This document shows positions 52,778-63,429 of a stretch of 64,000 nt of DNA, in pieces. Source of the stretch: Lederbergia panacisoli (GTDB lineage Bacteria; Bacillota; Bacilli; Bacillales; Bacillaceae_C). The notes under the pieces were generated by a model. The model saw only the letters and a program-made list of their open reading frames with translations, searched no databases and was not told the origin of the DNA. The DNA is taken from contig NZ_JANJGU010000001.1 in NCBI RefSeq assembly GCF_024626525.1, positions 124,001 through 188,000 of the forward strand, read 5' to 3'. The number at the start of each line of letters is the position of its first letter. Positions within the stretch are counted from its first letter, which is position 1. Both the position numbers and the translations under genes were made by a program.

Positions 52778-55700
52778 TCATACCTCCAAAATTGATCGAA
52801 TTCTTTTCCATTCCGCTAATTTTTCATGATCCGAAAGAGCCTCGAGCCATCCTTCAAACTGATCACTTACATCTGAAGATACATGCGCAATCAGTTTATG
52901 GAACTCGTTGTCAATTAAGGAATTATAAAAATTCTCCAGTTCGCCAAGTTCATTCTGTATATATTTATCAGCTAGAGGAGAAAGCAGATTTTCTAATGCC
53001 TCTTCCAATTTCTTCTTTTCATTTTGTTCAAAAAATGCTTTCGGATTTCTAAAAAACTTAAAAGTTCCTTCCAATGGGTTTCGATCAATATCCTTAAATG
53101 CAGATTCAAAATCCGGTGTATCTACAGTGCCAACTTCCCAACTTGAAACAGTCAACTCTTGCTTAATCACTTGCATTTCTTTTTCCAAATTTCCTAACCG
53201 ATTTAAAAATAGTTTCTGTACATATCGTTCGAGTCTTAAAGAGGTCGCCCTTAATTCTTGTTCAAAATCATAACCTGTTGACTCTAATAATTCATCCAAA
53301 CATTTTGCTAGCAACTTGCGGCTGTTATTTTGGAGAACAGCTGGATTAAAGGATTCTTTGAAAAAGTCTGGAAAACGGTAAAACACTCTTTGTTTTACAT
53401 AAAATAACAATTCCTTTGCTTCTTGCGACAATTGTTTCTTCAGCAAGCTTGGTTCAGCTTCCTGCAATAATTCTGTTATTTCAGCCCTTGCTATTTGCAA
53501 TTCTTCAATTCTCTTATTCTTTACTGCCTCATCATCGCTTGCTGCGTGAATTAATTGATCCAGCATGAAGATGATGCGATTATAATCAGATTCAGCAGAT
53601 TGAATTGCTAATTGCGATAAATCATTATTTAAAAAATGATTAAATTCATGAGTAAACGCATCAATATTAGATTCCTTTTTGTTACTTAATGCAAGTTTAC
53701 TTGAAATGCCAAATACTTTTGGAAAACGAATTCCATTGGAAACTAGTTCTTGATGTACATAATCTAATACTTCTTTTATTTCTTCATCGGAACTTGCAAG
53801 GTCAATAGCATTTACGATAAAGAACATTTTATCCAATTCAAAAGCATCTTTAACCCTACCTAGCTGAATAAGGAATTCACGATCCGCTTTCGAAAAAGCA
53901 TGATTGTAGTATGTGACAAAAAGAATCGCGTCTGCATTTTTGATATAATCAAATGCAACACCTGTATGTCTTGCATTGATGGAATCGGCTCCCGGTGTAT
54001 CGACAAGTGTAATCCCTTGTTTTGTAAACTCACAATCGTAATAAAGATCAATTGACTCAACAAAGCAAGACTGTGTCTCCTCCCCAACAAAACGGTGGAA
54101 TCCAACTAAATCAGTTGTTAAGACGGTCCCTAAATGATTGCCATGCTCTTTAAAACCTTGATGAAATGCATGTAAAAAAGATAGATGGATTTTTTCTTTC
54201 CCACTATAATTCGAATCTTTTAGGATGTTCGGAATTTTTGAGTATGCATCAGCAAGAGATGAGCAACCATATCCAAATAATGACAATGAATGGGTAATAT
54301 CGGCAAGCATTTGCTCCTCATTTTTAAAATGAACAGCTGCCGTCTCATGTACATTATTTTTGGTCGGTGGGCAAATCCGATTAATAGCAGCTGTAGTTGG
54401 GTTAGGTGATACCGGTAAAACACTCTCTCCTAACAGTGCATTTGCAAATGAAGATTTTCCGGCACTGAAAGCACCGAACAGCGCGATCGTATATTCGCGA
54501 TTTTGAAGACGGGCGAGCTTCTCTTTTAACCCGGAAGTAATTCTTTTAAAACTTCCTTCATTCTTTAGACTTACTATCGCTTTTTCAATTTTAGCTATTA
54601 CATTATGAACATCGGTATCATTATTATTTTCAACTGCTGTATCGGTTATTTTTTCCTTAACATCATTTATCTTGTTTTGAATAATTGATTCTCCTGAAAA
54701 AATTCGAATATCTTCCTGTTCGGACTTCCAATTTACAAGTAGTGTTTGTAGCAATGCATGTTCTTTTCCGGTTGGAGTTGAATATTGTTCGATTTTTTCT
54801 TCATATTCAAGGTCCAATTTACGTAATGAACGGATAGTCGATGCTGAAACACTTATTTGGTTTAATTGTGTTTCAATTTCAGATAAGTCATTATCTATTT
54901 TCTGTTTATAAAAAGATAATAAGGATGTTTGGAAGTCGCTTATTGCCTCTCTCGCTTTTTTCTTAATTAAGCTTGCGACATCTTCACAATATTGAAGAAT
55001 ATATTCACCAGTTAAACCTGCACCTTTTTTTACTGCGTCTATTAATAATGAATCTTCAAATTGAACAGCTAGATTTTGTGCTTCCAGTTGCAGTTCTTCT
55101 TGTAGAACGCCCGATTCAGATAGCTTTTTCGCAGCCCATTGACGTAAGTGCCAATCAATTTGAGCTTCTACTTGTTTGCGAACACTTTCAGAGAAACTTT
55201 CTAAAGACATTTTCCTTTCAAGTTCTGTCTTTTTCTTACTGAAAAAGAGTCCAGCCTTAAAATTCGGCTGTTGGGTTTTTAAAAATTCTCCAGCAAGCTC
55301 ACGTGTTTCATATGGCATTAAATAAGCATTTTGTAGGAGACTATCGCGTTCAGAAATAAACTCTTTTTCCCATTTACCAATTGCTGCTAAAAGTTTTTCT
55401 TTATGTGTTAAAAGGGCTTTTTCCTTATTAAAAATTTGAGCTAGTTCTTCTTCACTATACTCCATTAATAATTGCTCCAACGGTTCTGCAGCCGCTTTTC
55501 TTTCGTCTTCTAGCCAGCTTGAATGCTCAGATATCAATTGATTAGCGGCTTTCTCAATTGTTATTTTTAAGCGTTCTTCATGATGATCGAAACAATCATC
55601 GATTAACAATTTTACCGTTTCAAATTCATTTTCAGGATAATCTTCTTTTTTTAATGATGTAAAAAAAACACCTGAAGGCTCTACATTCCATGCTGCAAAC

Positions 55701-56374
55701 GAATCGATGACCGTTTGTTTATATTGTTGGAATGAAAGTTCCTCTTCATTATGCTTATCAATTTGATTAATAATTAAATATAGCCTAACCCCGTGATCAA
55801 GTAAATTACGTGTGTAAGTGAAATTTAACTCTGATTGAACATGGTTATAATCCATCACGTAAAAAACGACATCCGCCAGATGCAAGGATGATTCTGTTGA
55901 AAGTCTGTGGGCATCGTCAGTAGAGTCGACACCTGGTGTGTCCATTATTGTCACACCATATGGAAGTTTCGAATCAAACCTGCCAATTTCTATTTCCGTC
56001 ACATCACCATTTTTGCAAAATTCCTTTACAGTTGCAAAATCATACGGGGCATTAAATAATAACGGCTTATCTGAACGATAAAACACTTTTGCATAGTCTT
56101 CTTTTGCCCGATGAATTTTAACTAGATTAGCGCTCGTAGGAATTGGACTTGACGGGAGTATATTTTCTCCAACTAACGAATTAATCATTGTTGATTTACC
56201 AGCCGAAAAATGGCCGCTAAACGCAACAATGAATTCACGATCCACGATTTTTTTAATAAGTTTTTGGGCTTTTTCAGTACTTTTCTGATCTCCATGCTCC
56301 TGAAATCGCTCCATTAAAACAAGTACTCTATTTAACTGTGTTTCATCCACAGTTGATTCCAAAACTTTAGACAT
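52778..56374 (-). CDS. dynA: Bacterial dynamin-like protein DynA (YpbR)
   Basis: Internally fused, two-GTPase dynamin (about 1198 aa) that tethers and fuses membranes. Each half has a full G domain: GHFSAGKST with DTPGVDS and NQIDKH in the first half; GAFSAGKSS with DTPGADS and NAIDLA in the second (from about residue 620). Between and after them are long helical stalk regions. ATG 56374 is preferred, the frame opening at 56404, although GAGGGG lies 13 nt upstream. Order dynA-ypcP-ypbS and bpsAB upstream as in B. subtilis. Linked to membrane stress and phage/antibiotic protection. Confidence 0.95.
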   Translation of the reverse strand: MSKVLESTVDETQLNRVLVLMERFQEHGDQKSTEKAQKLIKKIVDREFIVAFSGHFSAGKSTMINSLVGENILPSSPIPTSANLVKIHRAKEDYAKVFYRSDKPLLFNAPYDFATVKEFCKNGDVTEIEIGRFDSKLPYGVTIMDTPGVDSTDDAHRLSTESSLHLADVVFYVMDYNHVQSELNFTYTRNLLDHGVRLYLIINQIDKHNEEELSFQQYKQTVIDSFAAWNVEPSGVFFTSLKKEDYPENEFETVKLLIDDCFDHHEERLKITIEKAANQLISEHSSWLEDERKAAAEPLEQLLMEYSEEELAQIFNKEKALLTHKEKLLAAIGKWEKEFISERDSLLQNAYLMPYETRELAGEFLKTQQPNFKAGLFFSKKKTELERKMSLESFSESVRKQVEAQIDWHLRQWAAKKLSESGVLQEELQLEAQNLAVQFEDSLLIDAVKKGAGLTGEYILQYCEDVASLIKKKAREAISDFQTSLLSFYKQKIDNDLSEIETQLNQISVSASTIRSLRKLDLEYEEKIEQYSTPTGKEHALLQTLLVNWKSEQEDIRIFSGESIIQNKINDVKEKITDTAVENNNDTDVHNVIAKIEKAIVSLKNEGSFKRITSGLKEKLARLQNREYTIALFGAFSAGKSSFANALLGESVLPVSPNPTTAAINRICPPTKNNVHETAAVHFKNEEQMLADITHSLSLFGYGCSSLADAYSKIPNILKDSNYSGKEKIHLSFLHAFHQGFKEHGNHLGTVLTTDLVGFHRFVGEETQSCFVESIDLYYDCEFTKQGITLVDTPGADSINARHTGVAFDYIKNADAILFVTYYNHAFSKADREFLIQLGRVKDAFELDKMFFIVNAIDLASSDEEIKEVLDYVHQELVSNGIRFPKVFGISSKLALSNKKESNIDAFTHEFNHFLNNDLSQLAIQSAESDYNRIIFMLDQLIHAASDDEAVKNKRIEELQIARAEITELLQEAEPSLLKKQLSQEAKELLFYVKQRVFYRFPDFFKESFNPAVLQNNSRKLLAKCLDELLESTGYDFEQELRATSLRLERYVQKLFLNRLGNLEKEMQVIKQELTVSSWEVGTVDTPDFESAFKDIDRNPLEGTFKFFRNPKAFFEQNEKKKLEEALENLLSPLADKYIQNELGELENFYNSLIDNEFHKLIAHVSSDVSDQFEGWLEALSDHEKLAEWKRIRSILEV

Positions 56375-56464
56375 GAATAACAACAAACCCCTCATTATAA
56401 TCATTACATTCTATTTTACATGACAATCGCTGTTTTTCATATAGTATTCATAAACAGGAAAAAA

Positions 56465-56495
56465 GTCCAGTTCCTATATATGATTGGAACTAGAC
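56465..56495 (-). terminator. Intrinsic terminator after bpsB
   Basis: 10-bp stem with one mismatch (GTCTAGTTCC with GGAACTGGAC, minus strand) followed by T6. Confidence 0.82.
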
Positions 56496-56500
56496 GAGTA

Positions 56501-57025
56501 TTAATCAAATTTCTCATTGTAATCCGTATTGTCACGCAATGCTTTTTCCTCAATTGGTATTCTTACTCTTAGAATAATTTGATTCATTATAAAAAACAAA
56601 AGCGCTGTTATGTAAAGGTTAAAAATCATTGGAATGACAAATAATTCGATTGTCACAATGATATAATTTGGATGCTTTACATATTTAAACGGACCCTTTT
56701 TCACTACATTTGTTCTAGGCAACACTATAATTTTTGTATTCCAAAATTTCCCGAGCGTAGCAATAACCCACATACGGGCAATTTGGACAATAAGAAAAAT
56801 GATTAGAAAAACTAGCCAAAAGGTATTTAGTAAGGGTTTACGGGTTACGTACTCTAAAATTAAACATAAGAAAAATCCAGTATGCATAAGGACCATCAAA
56901 CTGTAGTGATTTTGACCGTACTCTTTCGCCCCATTCTGCAGCATCCATTGTTCATTTCTTTTCGCAATTTTTACTTCTACCAGCCTTTGCATAATCACTA
57001 TTAATAGTAATATAAGGAAAAACAT
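56501..57025 (-). CDS. bpsB: Isoprenylcysteine carboxyl methyltransferase-like O-methyltransferase BpsB (YpbQ)
   Basis: Integral membrane methyltransferase (about 174 aa) of the ICMT family, with four to five TM segments and the SAM-binding C-terminal motif GPFKYVKHPNY (about residues 115-125) and EEKALR. In B. subtilis it methylates alkylpyrones made by BpsA. ATG 57025 overlaps the bpsA stop (TAATG), with AGGTGGG just upstream; the frame opens with GTG 57034. Confidence 0.9.
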   Translation of the reverse strand: MFFLILLLIVIMQRLVEVKIAKRNEQWMLQNGAKEYGQNHYSLMVLMHTGFFLCLILEYVTRKPLLNTFWLVFLIIFLIVQIARMWVIATLGKFWNTKIIVLPRTNVVKKGPFKYVKHPNYIIVTIELFVIPMIFNLYITALLFFIMNQIILRVRIPIEEKALRDNTDYNEKFD

Positions 57026-58107
57026 TATTCCCACCTGACTAACAGCAATTCTGAACTAAAACCTGGCCCTAATGCTGCAATGATTCCATAATCGCCATGA
57101 TGGATCTCTTTCTGTAAAAATCGCTCCAGAACAAATAAAACCGTAACAGAAGACATATTTCCATATTTCCGTAAAACTTCAAGTGAAGTTGCCGTTCTCT
57201 CTGGTGGAAATCCCAATGCTTCTTCATATGCCTTCAATACTTTTTTACCACCGGGATGAGCAATAAAGTGATTAATATGTGAAATTTTGAGTTGATTATG
57301 TAAAAGCAACTGTTCTACTTCAGGTTTAAGCCATTCTTTAACAATGGATGGAATGTCTTTTGAAAAGACAACATATAGGCCATTATCTTTTATATTCCAC
57401 CCCATGACATCTAATGAATCCTTCATTAAAGTTGATTGTGTATCAATAATAGAAGGAATTTTTCGTTCAATGATTTCAGAAAAATCTACTGCGTCTCCAC
57501 CAATCAGTGCGGCAGCCGCACCATCTGCAAAGAGAGATGTCCCTATAATGTTACTTTTACTTAAATCATCTTTTTGAAAAGTAAGGCTGCATAACTCTAC
57601 CGCAACGACTAGTACCTTTGCATTAGGAAAAGCACGACAATATTCATATGCTCGTGACAGCCCTGCTGCCCCGCCAGCACAGCCAAGTCCCCAAATCGGA
57701 ATTCTTTTCGTATTTTGGGAAAATGGCAGCTTGTTCATAATTCTTGCATCTAAGCTTGGTGTTGCCATCCCAGTCGTATTGATCATTATGATTGCATCAA
57801 TTTCTTCATATGAAATTTTTTTTCGTAATCTGGTTGATTCCAGGCAATTTATAATTGCTTCTAAACTCAAATTTACGGCAACATCAATAAATTCATCATT
57901 TTTATGAGAGAAGGAATGTTTTTGTCGGTACCATTCTAAAGGTTTTACAAAATGGCGTTTTTCAATTTCTCCATTATGAAAGACTTTCAAAAGTCGTCCT
58001 AAATCTTTTATAGAATTGGAGAAAAGCTGGCTAGCGAATTCCATTGTCTCATCTTGAGAAATAGCATGTTCTGGGACTCCTGTTCCAACAGAAATAATTC
58101 GCGGCAC
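57025..58107 (-). CDS. bpsA: Type III polyketide synthase BpsA (alkylpyrone synthase)
   Basis: Chalcone-synthase-like enzyme (360 aa) that extends fatty acyl-CoA with malonyl-CoA to alkylpyrones. Catalytic triad: Cys in GLGCAGGAAG (about residue 145), His in FIAHPGGKKVL (about 287) and Asn in RKYGNMSS (about 318). GTG start 58107 with GGGAGAG 6 nt upstream. Operon with bpsB. Products are membrane-soluble polyketides of unclear physiological role. Confidence 0.94.
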   Translation of the reverse strand: MPRIISVGTGVPEHAISQDETMEFASQLFSNSIKDLGRLLKVFHNGEIEKRHFVKPLEWYRQKHSFSHKNDEFIDVAVNLSLEAIINCLESTRLRKKISYEEIDAIIMINTTGMATPSLDARIMNKLPFSQNTKRIPIWGLGCAGGAAGLSRAYEYCRAFPNAKVLVVAVELCSLTFQKDDLSKSNIIGTSLFADGAAAALIGGDAVDFSEIIERKIPSIIDTQSTLMKDSLDVMGWNIKDNGLYVVFSKDIPSIVKEWLKPEVEQLLLHNQLKISHINHFIAHPGGKKVLKAYEEALGFPPERTATSLEVLRKYGNMSSVTVLFVLERFLQKEIHHGDYGIIAALGPGFSSELLLVRWE

Positions 58108-58146
58108 TTGCGACTCTCCCTTCTTCTCTAAAATAATTAATTCGAA

Positions 58147-59412
58147 TTACTTTTTCAGTTCCTCTAATTGATTAAAAAATCCTGGGTAAGAAATTGTAAT
58201 AGCTTCACTATTTTGGATCTGCGTATCGTCTGATGCTAAACAACTTGCGATTGCAAGCATCATGCCGATTCGATGGTCTCCATAGCTGCTCACTGTTGCG
58301 CCATGCAGGTTGGACTTCCCATAGATTTTCATTCCATCTTCGGTTGCTTCAATATTAGCTCCAAGCTTTTTTAATTCATCTACGACTGTATCTATTCGAT
58401 TCGTTTCTTTTACTTTTAATTCCTCGGCATCCTTAATAACAGTAACTCCTTCAGCTTGAGTAGCTGCTAGAGCAAGGATTGGAATCTCATCAATGAGTCT
58501 GGGGATAATATCACCGCTAATTTCGACGCCTTTTAAGTTAGAGTAACGAACGGTAATATCCGCATACGGCTCAATCACATTATCATTTACGTTATGAATA
58601 GTGATATCTGCCCCCATATTGGTTAGTATATCCAAAATTCCAGTTCTAGTAGGATTCATACCAACATTTTTGATTGTAATCTCACTGTTTGGAATAATGG
58701 CCGCTGCTACAAGGAAAAAAGCTGCGGAAGAAATATCGCCAGGGACATTAATAGAAGTCCCTTTAAGAGTCTGTTTTCCTTGAATTGTTTTTTTCAAACC
58801 ATCTGTTTGTACAGAACCTCCGAATTCTTGCACCATTCGTTCTGTATGATCGCGAGAATCTTCAGGCTCTATGACAGAGGTACTTCCATCAGCAAATAAA
58901 CCTGCAAGTAGAATAGCTGATTTTACTTGGGCACTTGCTACAGGTGACGTATAGTCAATCCCTTTTAGCCCTCCGCCGCGGACAGATAAAGGTGTAAATT
59001 TACCTTCTTCACGTCCATCAATTTTCGCACCCATTTCCCTGAGTGGAACAGTTACACGTCCCATTGGTCTTTTAGCTATTGAATCATCACCTATTACAGT
59101 AGTATGGAACGGAAGGCTCGATAAAATTCCAAGCATAAGACGAATGGTCGTTCCCGAATTGCCTACATTCAAAACTTGGTTAGGTTCTTGTAATCCTTCC
59201 AAACCTTTTCCATTTATCTCGACATGTTGTCCATCCAGATGAATCTCAACTCCAAGTTTTCTAAAACAATCAATCGTACTTAAACAATCATCGCCTGTTA
59301 AAAGTCCATCAATCACAGTTTTCCCGTGAGCGATCGAGCCAAGCATAACGGCACGATGTGAAATCGACTTATCTCCCGGGACTTTCATTTCTCCCTTTAA
59401 TCGCACGCTCAA
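58147..59412 (-). CDS. aroA: 3-phosphoshikimate 1-carboxyvinyltransferase (EPSP synthase)
   Basis: Shikimate-pathway enzyme (421 aa; aroE in B. subtilis naming). [11 protein letters not shown] near residue 14, [13 protein letters not shown]-type GNSGTT near residue 88, [15 protein letters not shown] near residue 118 and KVKETNRI near residue 335. The first motif and the Gly/Pro context are class II-like (glyphosate-tolerant forms share these features), not proven. TTG 59412 is chosen because GAGGAG lies 8 nt upstream; GTG 59421 lacks spacing. Last gene of the aroC-hisC-tyrA-aroA operon; its ribosome site overlaps the tyrA end. Confidence 0.95.
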   Translation of the reverse strand: MSVRLKGEMKVPGDKSISHRAVMLGSIAHGKTVIDGLLTGDDCLSTIDCFRKLGVEIHLDGQHVEINGKGLEGLQEPNQVLNVGNSGTTIRLMLGILSSLPFHTTVIGDDSIAKRPMGRVTVPLREMGAKIDGREEGKFTPLSVRGGGLKGIDYTSPVASAQVKSAILLAGLFADGSTSVIEPEDSRDHTERMVQEFGGSVQTDGLKKTIQGKQTLKGTSINVPGDISSAAFFLVAAAIIPNSEITIKNVGMNPTRTGILDILTNMGADITIHNVNDNVIEPYADITVRYSNLKGVEISGDIIPRLIDEIPILALAATQAEGVTVIKDAEELKVKETNRIDTVVDELKKLGANIEATEDGMKIYGKSNLHGATVSSYGDHRIGMMLAIASCLASDDTQIQNSEAITISYPGFFNQLEELKK

Positions 59413-59424
59413 TTTATTCACTCC

Positions 59425-60531
59425 TCACATACTAATATACGTGTCATACCCTCTGTTCTCTAAGCTCTCTTTCGCTCTTTCAAGGTCTTTTTCCGTTTGA
59501 AAGCTAATTCTTAATACTCCGTAAACATCCTCCCGGGCCTCAATGATTCTAATATTCGTAATACTAATATTTTCGGTGGCTAGTAAAGTCGTAATATCAG
59601 AAATTACCCCAGGTTTATCCAATACATCTACATATAAATCATAGAAAGCCGTTATTGCACCCTTCGCCCGAACTGGAAGAGAATCTCGGTATTTCTTAGC
59701 ACCATTAAAATAGTGAAAGAGCCCCTCATTGTCACCTTCTGCAACCAATTGTCTAACTTCATTCATTTCTGACATCCACTGATCGATAAGTCCGATTAAA
59801 ACTGGTTGATTATGCTTGACGATATCTCTCCACATTTCAGGACTCGAAGAAGCAATCCGTGTTATATCACGAAATCCTCCAGCGGCAAGATATTTTACAT
59901 GGTCATTTTTTGAAGCATGGCTTTCTACTTGCCGTACTAAGCTTGCTGCAACGATATGGGGGAAATGGCTGACGACGCCTGTTACTAAATCATGTTCTTT
60001 CGGGTCCATAATAATAAAATTAGCGTTCGTCCCCTTTAACCATGCTTTCAGTAAGTCTATTTTTCCATTTGTTGCATTTTTCGATGGGGTTAATACATAA
60101 AATGCATTTTCAAATAAATGCGCCCTAGCACTTCCTGGTCCTACTTTATGAGATCCTGCCATCGGGTGTCCACCAATAAACGGAATGCCATTATTAAAAT
60201 AATTCTCGGCTTTTTCCATAATTCTACTTTTAGTACTGCCAACGTCCGTTACAATGACATCCTCTTTTAATGGGAGACTAGCAAGCTGCTCAAGAAACCA
60301 CTCGGCTTTTTCCACAGGGCAAGCCAAAATGATGAGATCAGCTTTTACTGCTTCTTCTTCGATATGCTCAGTATAGTCATCAATAATATTCAATTTCTTA
60401 GCTAACTGGCAATTATCCATTTTAACATCGTAGCCAACGATATGAACATGATGTTCCTTTTTAATAGCGAGGGCGACTGATCCTCCAATCAGTCCGACCC
60501 CAATTAATAAAACACGTTTCAAATCATCCAT
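59425..60531 (-). CDS. tyrA: Prephenate dehydrogenase
   Basis: Converts prephenate to 4-hydroxyphenylpyruvate for tyrosine (368 aa). NAD-binding GVGLIGGSVALA at residues 12-23; GGHPMAGSHKVG with catalytic His near residue 125; C-terminal ACT domain (about 295-368: DKPGVISDITTLLATENISITNIRI), a likely tyrosine-binding regulatory module. Third gene in the operon, 13 nt before aroA. Confidence 0.96.
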   Translation of the reverse strand: MDDLKRVLLIGVGLIGGSVALAIKKEHHVHIVGYDVKMDNCQLAKKLNIIDDYTEHIEEEAVKADLIILACPVEKAEWFLEQLASLPLKEDVIVTDVGSTKSRIMEKAENYFNNGIPFIGGHPMAGSHKVGPGSARAHLFENAFYVLTPSKNATNGKIDLLKAWLKGTNANFIIMDPKEHDLVTGVVSHFPHIVAASLVRQVESHASKNDHVKYLAAGGFRDITRIASSSPEMWRDIVKHNQPVLIGLIDQWMSEMNEVRQLVAEGDNEGLFHYFNGAKKYRDSLPVRAKGAITAFYDLYVDVLDKPGVISDITTLLATENISITNIRIIEAREDVYGVLRISFQTEKDLERAKESLENRGYDTYISM

Positions 60532-60549
60532 TTTCTACACAGCCTTTTC

Positions 60550-61632
60550 TTACGAAAGTTTCACAGTAACGATTTCCGCAAGCAGTTTCATTAATTCTTC
60601 GTTTTCATCCTCTGTTCCGATCGTAATGCGGATGCCATTTGGAAAAGCACGAACGATCCAACCTTTTTCCAATAAATATTGAAATATTTCCTCACTGGTT
60701 GCTCCCGGAATGTTGATAAAAACAAAATTCCCTTGTGAGCGGTAGTACGTAATTTGATGCTCATCAAAAAACTTGTAATACTTTTCTAATTCCTTCGCAT
60801 TTAATGCGACCGTTTTTTCAACAAACTCTTTATCTTCGAGTGCCGAGATTGCAGCAGTTTGAGCTAGAGTCGAGGTGTTGAATGGGAGTCTTGCTACTTC
60901 CAATTGTTTTATGAGAGATGGTGACCCAATTCCATATCCGATCCGGAATCCTGCAAGTCCGAATGCTTTTGAAAAAGTTCTCATGATTAAGAGATTTTCA
61001 TATTGTTGTAATAGAGGAATTGTATTAGGATAGTCGCTATTTGTTGCATATTCGAAATACGCTTCATCCAAAACGACAAGTACATTGTTAGGTATTTTGC
61101 TTAAAAAACCATCCAACTCCAATTGTTTGACATACGTTCCTGTAGGATTATTTGGGTTGCATATCCACACAATTTTCGTTTGATCGTCTATTTGCTTCGC
61201 CATTTCATCTAAGTCGTGTTTACCATCTTTTAAAGGAACTTCACGTAATTCAGCATTTTCAATAATGGCGTGGTGGCGATATTGTGGGAATGTTTCTTTT
61301 GCCATTACCGTATTCGAATCAGCCGACAACATGGCTCGAATTAACATTTGAATTAATTCATCAAGGCCACTGGAAAAGATAAGCTGATTTCCTTCCACTC
61401 CAAGGTAGGAAGCAACCTTCCCCCTCAATTCTGCCGCAGCTCCATCTGGGTAAATTGCAAAACTTGGAATTTGTGTCGTAATGGCATTTAGTACATTAGG
61501 CGAGCATCCGTATGGATTTTCATTAGACGCAAGTTTTACAATTTTGTCCAAATCATAATCCCGTTTTACTTCTTCAGTCGATTTACCAGGGATATATGGT
61601 TTTAATGTTAATAACTGTTCTTTTACATTCAT
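60550..61632 (-). CDS. hisC: Histidinol-phosphate/aromatic aminotransferase HisC
   Basis: PLP enzyme (360 aa) that serves histidine synthesis and, in bacilli, also the final transamination of tyrosine and phenylalanine. LASNENPYGCSP near residue 35, NPNNPTGT near residue 160, DEAYFEY near 192 and Schiff-base Lys in RTFSKAFGLAGFRIGYG near residue 222. AAGGGTGGG before the ATG. Lies between aroC and tyrA; in B. subtilis the trp genes stand upstream of hisC, but here they are absent. Confidence 0.95.
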   Translation of the reverse strand: MNVKEQLLTLKPYIPGKSTEEVKRDYDLDKIVKLASNENPYGCSPNVLNAITTQIPSFAIYPDGAAAELRGKVASYLGVEGNQLIFSSGLDELIQMLIRAMLSADSNTVMAKETFPQYRHHAIIENAELREVPLKDGKHDLDEMAKQIDDQTKIVWICNPNNPTGTYVKQLELDGFLSKIPNNVLVVLDEAYFEYATNSDYPNTIPLLQQYENLLIMRTFSKAFGLAGFRIGYGIGSPSLIKQLEVARLPFNTSTLAQTAAISALEDKEFVEKTVALNAKELEKYYKFFDEHQITYYRSQGNFVFINIPGATSEEIFQYLLEKGWIVRAFPNGIRITIGTEDENEELMKLLAEIVTVKLS

Positions 61633-61647
61633 AATCTACCCACCCTT

Positions 61648-62820
61648 TTAAAAGTTTTTCGAATATTGATTATGTCTTTCGATATTTTCCTTAATGGCTG
61701 ACATACGATCATGACCAAATTCTTCTAATAATGCTACTGCAAGCTCCCAAGCAACAACTGACTCAGCAACAACACTAGCCGCCGGAACTGCACAACTATC
61801 AGAGCGCTCAATACTCGCTTTAAATGGCTCTTTCGTATCAATATCTACACTTTCTAACGGTTTATACAAAGTCGGAATCGGCTTCATCACACCTCTTATG
61901 ACAATCGGCATTCCCGTCGTCATACCACCTTCAAATCCACCGGCATTATTCGTTCTTCTCGTATATCCGTTTTCTTCATCCCATTGAATCTCGTCATGCA
62001 CTTGGCTTCCGGGACGATGTGCTGCTTCAAAACCGATACCAATTTCAACGCCTTTAAAAGCGTTGATGCTCATGACTGAGGCGGCAAGTTTTGCTTCTAG
62101 CTTACGATCATATTGTACATAGCTTCCAACTCCAATTGGCATTCCTTCTACGATGACTTCAACAATTCCTCCGATTGAATCCCCGTTTTTCTTTGCATCA
62201 TCAATCGCTCTCATCATTTTTTCGCCCGCTTCTGGATCAAGGCAGCGAACGGGTGATTCTTCCGTAATTTTTTGCAATTCCTCGATTGAGCTATATTGAA
62301 TATTTTCAGCTTTTACGCCGCCAATCTCCGAGACAAACCCGCCTACTTTTACTCCAAGGTCAGCAAGAATTGTCTTTGCTACCGCACCAGCTGCAACTCG
62401 GACAGTTGTTTCTCTTGCTGATGATCGTTCAAGAACATTTCGCATGTCACGGTGACCGTATTTAATCGCCCCGTTTAAATCAGCATGACCTGGTCGTGGC
62501 CTCGTAATTTTTCTTTTTACTTCCTCTTGTTCTTCTACACTTATTGGGGCAGCCCCCATTATTTTTTGCCAATGCTTAAAGTCATTATTTTGTACGACTA
62601 ACGCGATGGGAGCACCGATCGTTTCTCCGTGGCGAACCCCGCTCGTTATTTGTGCTTGGTCTTTCTCAATTTGCATTCTGCGGCCTCTACCATAGCCTTT
62701 CTGTCTTCTTTCCAGCTCATAATTGATCATTTCCGCAGTCAATTTTAGTCCTGCCGGTACACCCTCCAAAATAGTCGTTAATTGTGGACCATGTGACTCT
62801 CCAGCTGTTAAGTATCTCAT
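61648..62820 (-). CDS. aroC: Chorismate synthase
   Basis: FMN-dependent last step of the shikimate pathway (390 aa; aroF in B. subtilis naming). [20 protein letters not shown] start, [31 protein letters not shown] near residues 92-122 and the [14 protein letters not shown]-terminal region are diagnostic. ATG 62820 is selected because GGAGG lies 6 nt upstream; an upstream in-frame ATG at 62853 falls in the T-box terminator. First gene of the T-box-controlled operon. Confidence 0.96.
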   Translation of the reverse strand: MRYLTAGESHGPQLTTILEGVPAGLKLTAEMINYELERRQKGYGRGRRMQIEKDQAQITSGVRHGETIGAPIALVVQNNDFKHWQKIMGAAPISVEEQEEVKRKITRPRPGHADLNGAIKYGHRDMRNVLERSSARETTVRVAAGAVAKTILADLGVKVGGFVSEIGGVKAENIQYSSIEELQKITEESPVRCLDPEAGEKMMRAIDDAKKNGDSIGGIVEVIVEGMPIGVGSYVQYDRKLEAKLAASVMSINAFKGVEIGIGFEAAHRPGSQVHDEIQWDEENGYTRRTNNAGGFEGGMTTGMPIVIRGVMKPIPTLYKPLESVDIDTKEPFKASIERSDSCAVPAASVVAESVVAWELAVALLEEFGHDRMSAIKENIERHNQYSKNF

Positions 62821-62852
62821 TTTTCTTCCTCCTATTTTTTGATAAAAATACA

Positions 62853-63097
62853 AAACGCCCCTGCAAAATGCAGGGACGTTAATAATCGCGGTACCACCCT
62901 AATTGCGGAAAAATTTCCGCCTCTCGTGTTTGATAACGGTCAAAACCGTCTTTTTTTACTAATTTGGCCACCCAAATATTCAAAAAAGAAGCTCGAGGGA
63001 GTAATTCATCCTCATGATCGTACTGATTCGCACCAACCATCAGTTCTCTGAAACTACAGATTCATGAACACTACTGTGCCCTGTCTTAGCTTTTCGT
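62853..63097 (-). ncRNA. T-box leader of the aroC-hisC-tyrA-aroA operon, probably tyrosine
   Basis: tRNA-sensing leader. Stem I base AAGCT/AGCTT and AGGG/CCCT, AG-bulge region AGAGAACTGATGGTTGGTGCGAA, the conserved T-box AGGGTGGTACCGCG (complement of 62887-62900) and a terminator stem GCAGGG-rich at 62854-62880. The specifier loop reads GATGAATTACT, allowing TAC (Tyr) as the most sensible codon; TTA is the other reading. A TATAAT -10 lies at 63103-63108. Confidence 0.93.
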
Positions 63098-63297
63098 TTC
63101 TTATTATATAAATTCAATTTTTAGCACATGAATGGATTCTTGTAAAGTAATATTTCATTATTTTCTAAAAAAAAAACACCTAGTCAGTTAAGGATGTGTA
63201 ATATATCATTATTATGCAGATAGTACGTTTAATTGTGTCAGTAAAATGAAAAGTTTTGCAAAATAAATAAAAAGTACAAAAACTTTCAGTGAGCCTA

Positions 63298-63326
63298 TTG
63301 ACAATTATAATATAAGCGTCTATCGT
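63298..63326 (+). promoter_or_regulatory. Candidate promoter of DAHP synthase gene
   Basis: TTGACA (63298-63303), 17-nt spacer, TATCGT (63321-63326), about 100 nt before the TTG start. Good -35, moderate -10. I see no repressor palindrome. Confidence 0.55.
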
Positions 63327-63429
63327 ATTGAGTTATCAACTAAAATATTTTCATACACGCTTTACAGCGTTGAAGTCCTAAAGTGACAATTCACTATATG
63401 GACAGTAAAAATATAAGGAGGGCTTATCG

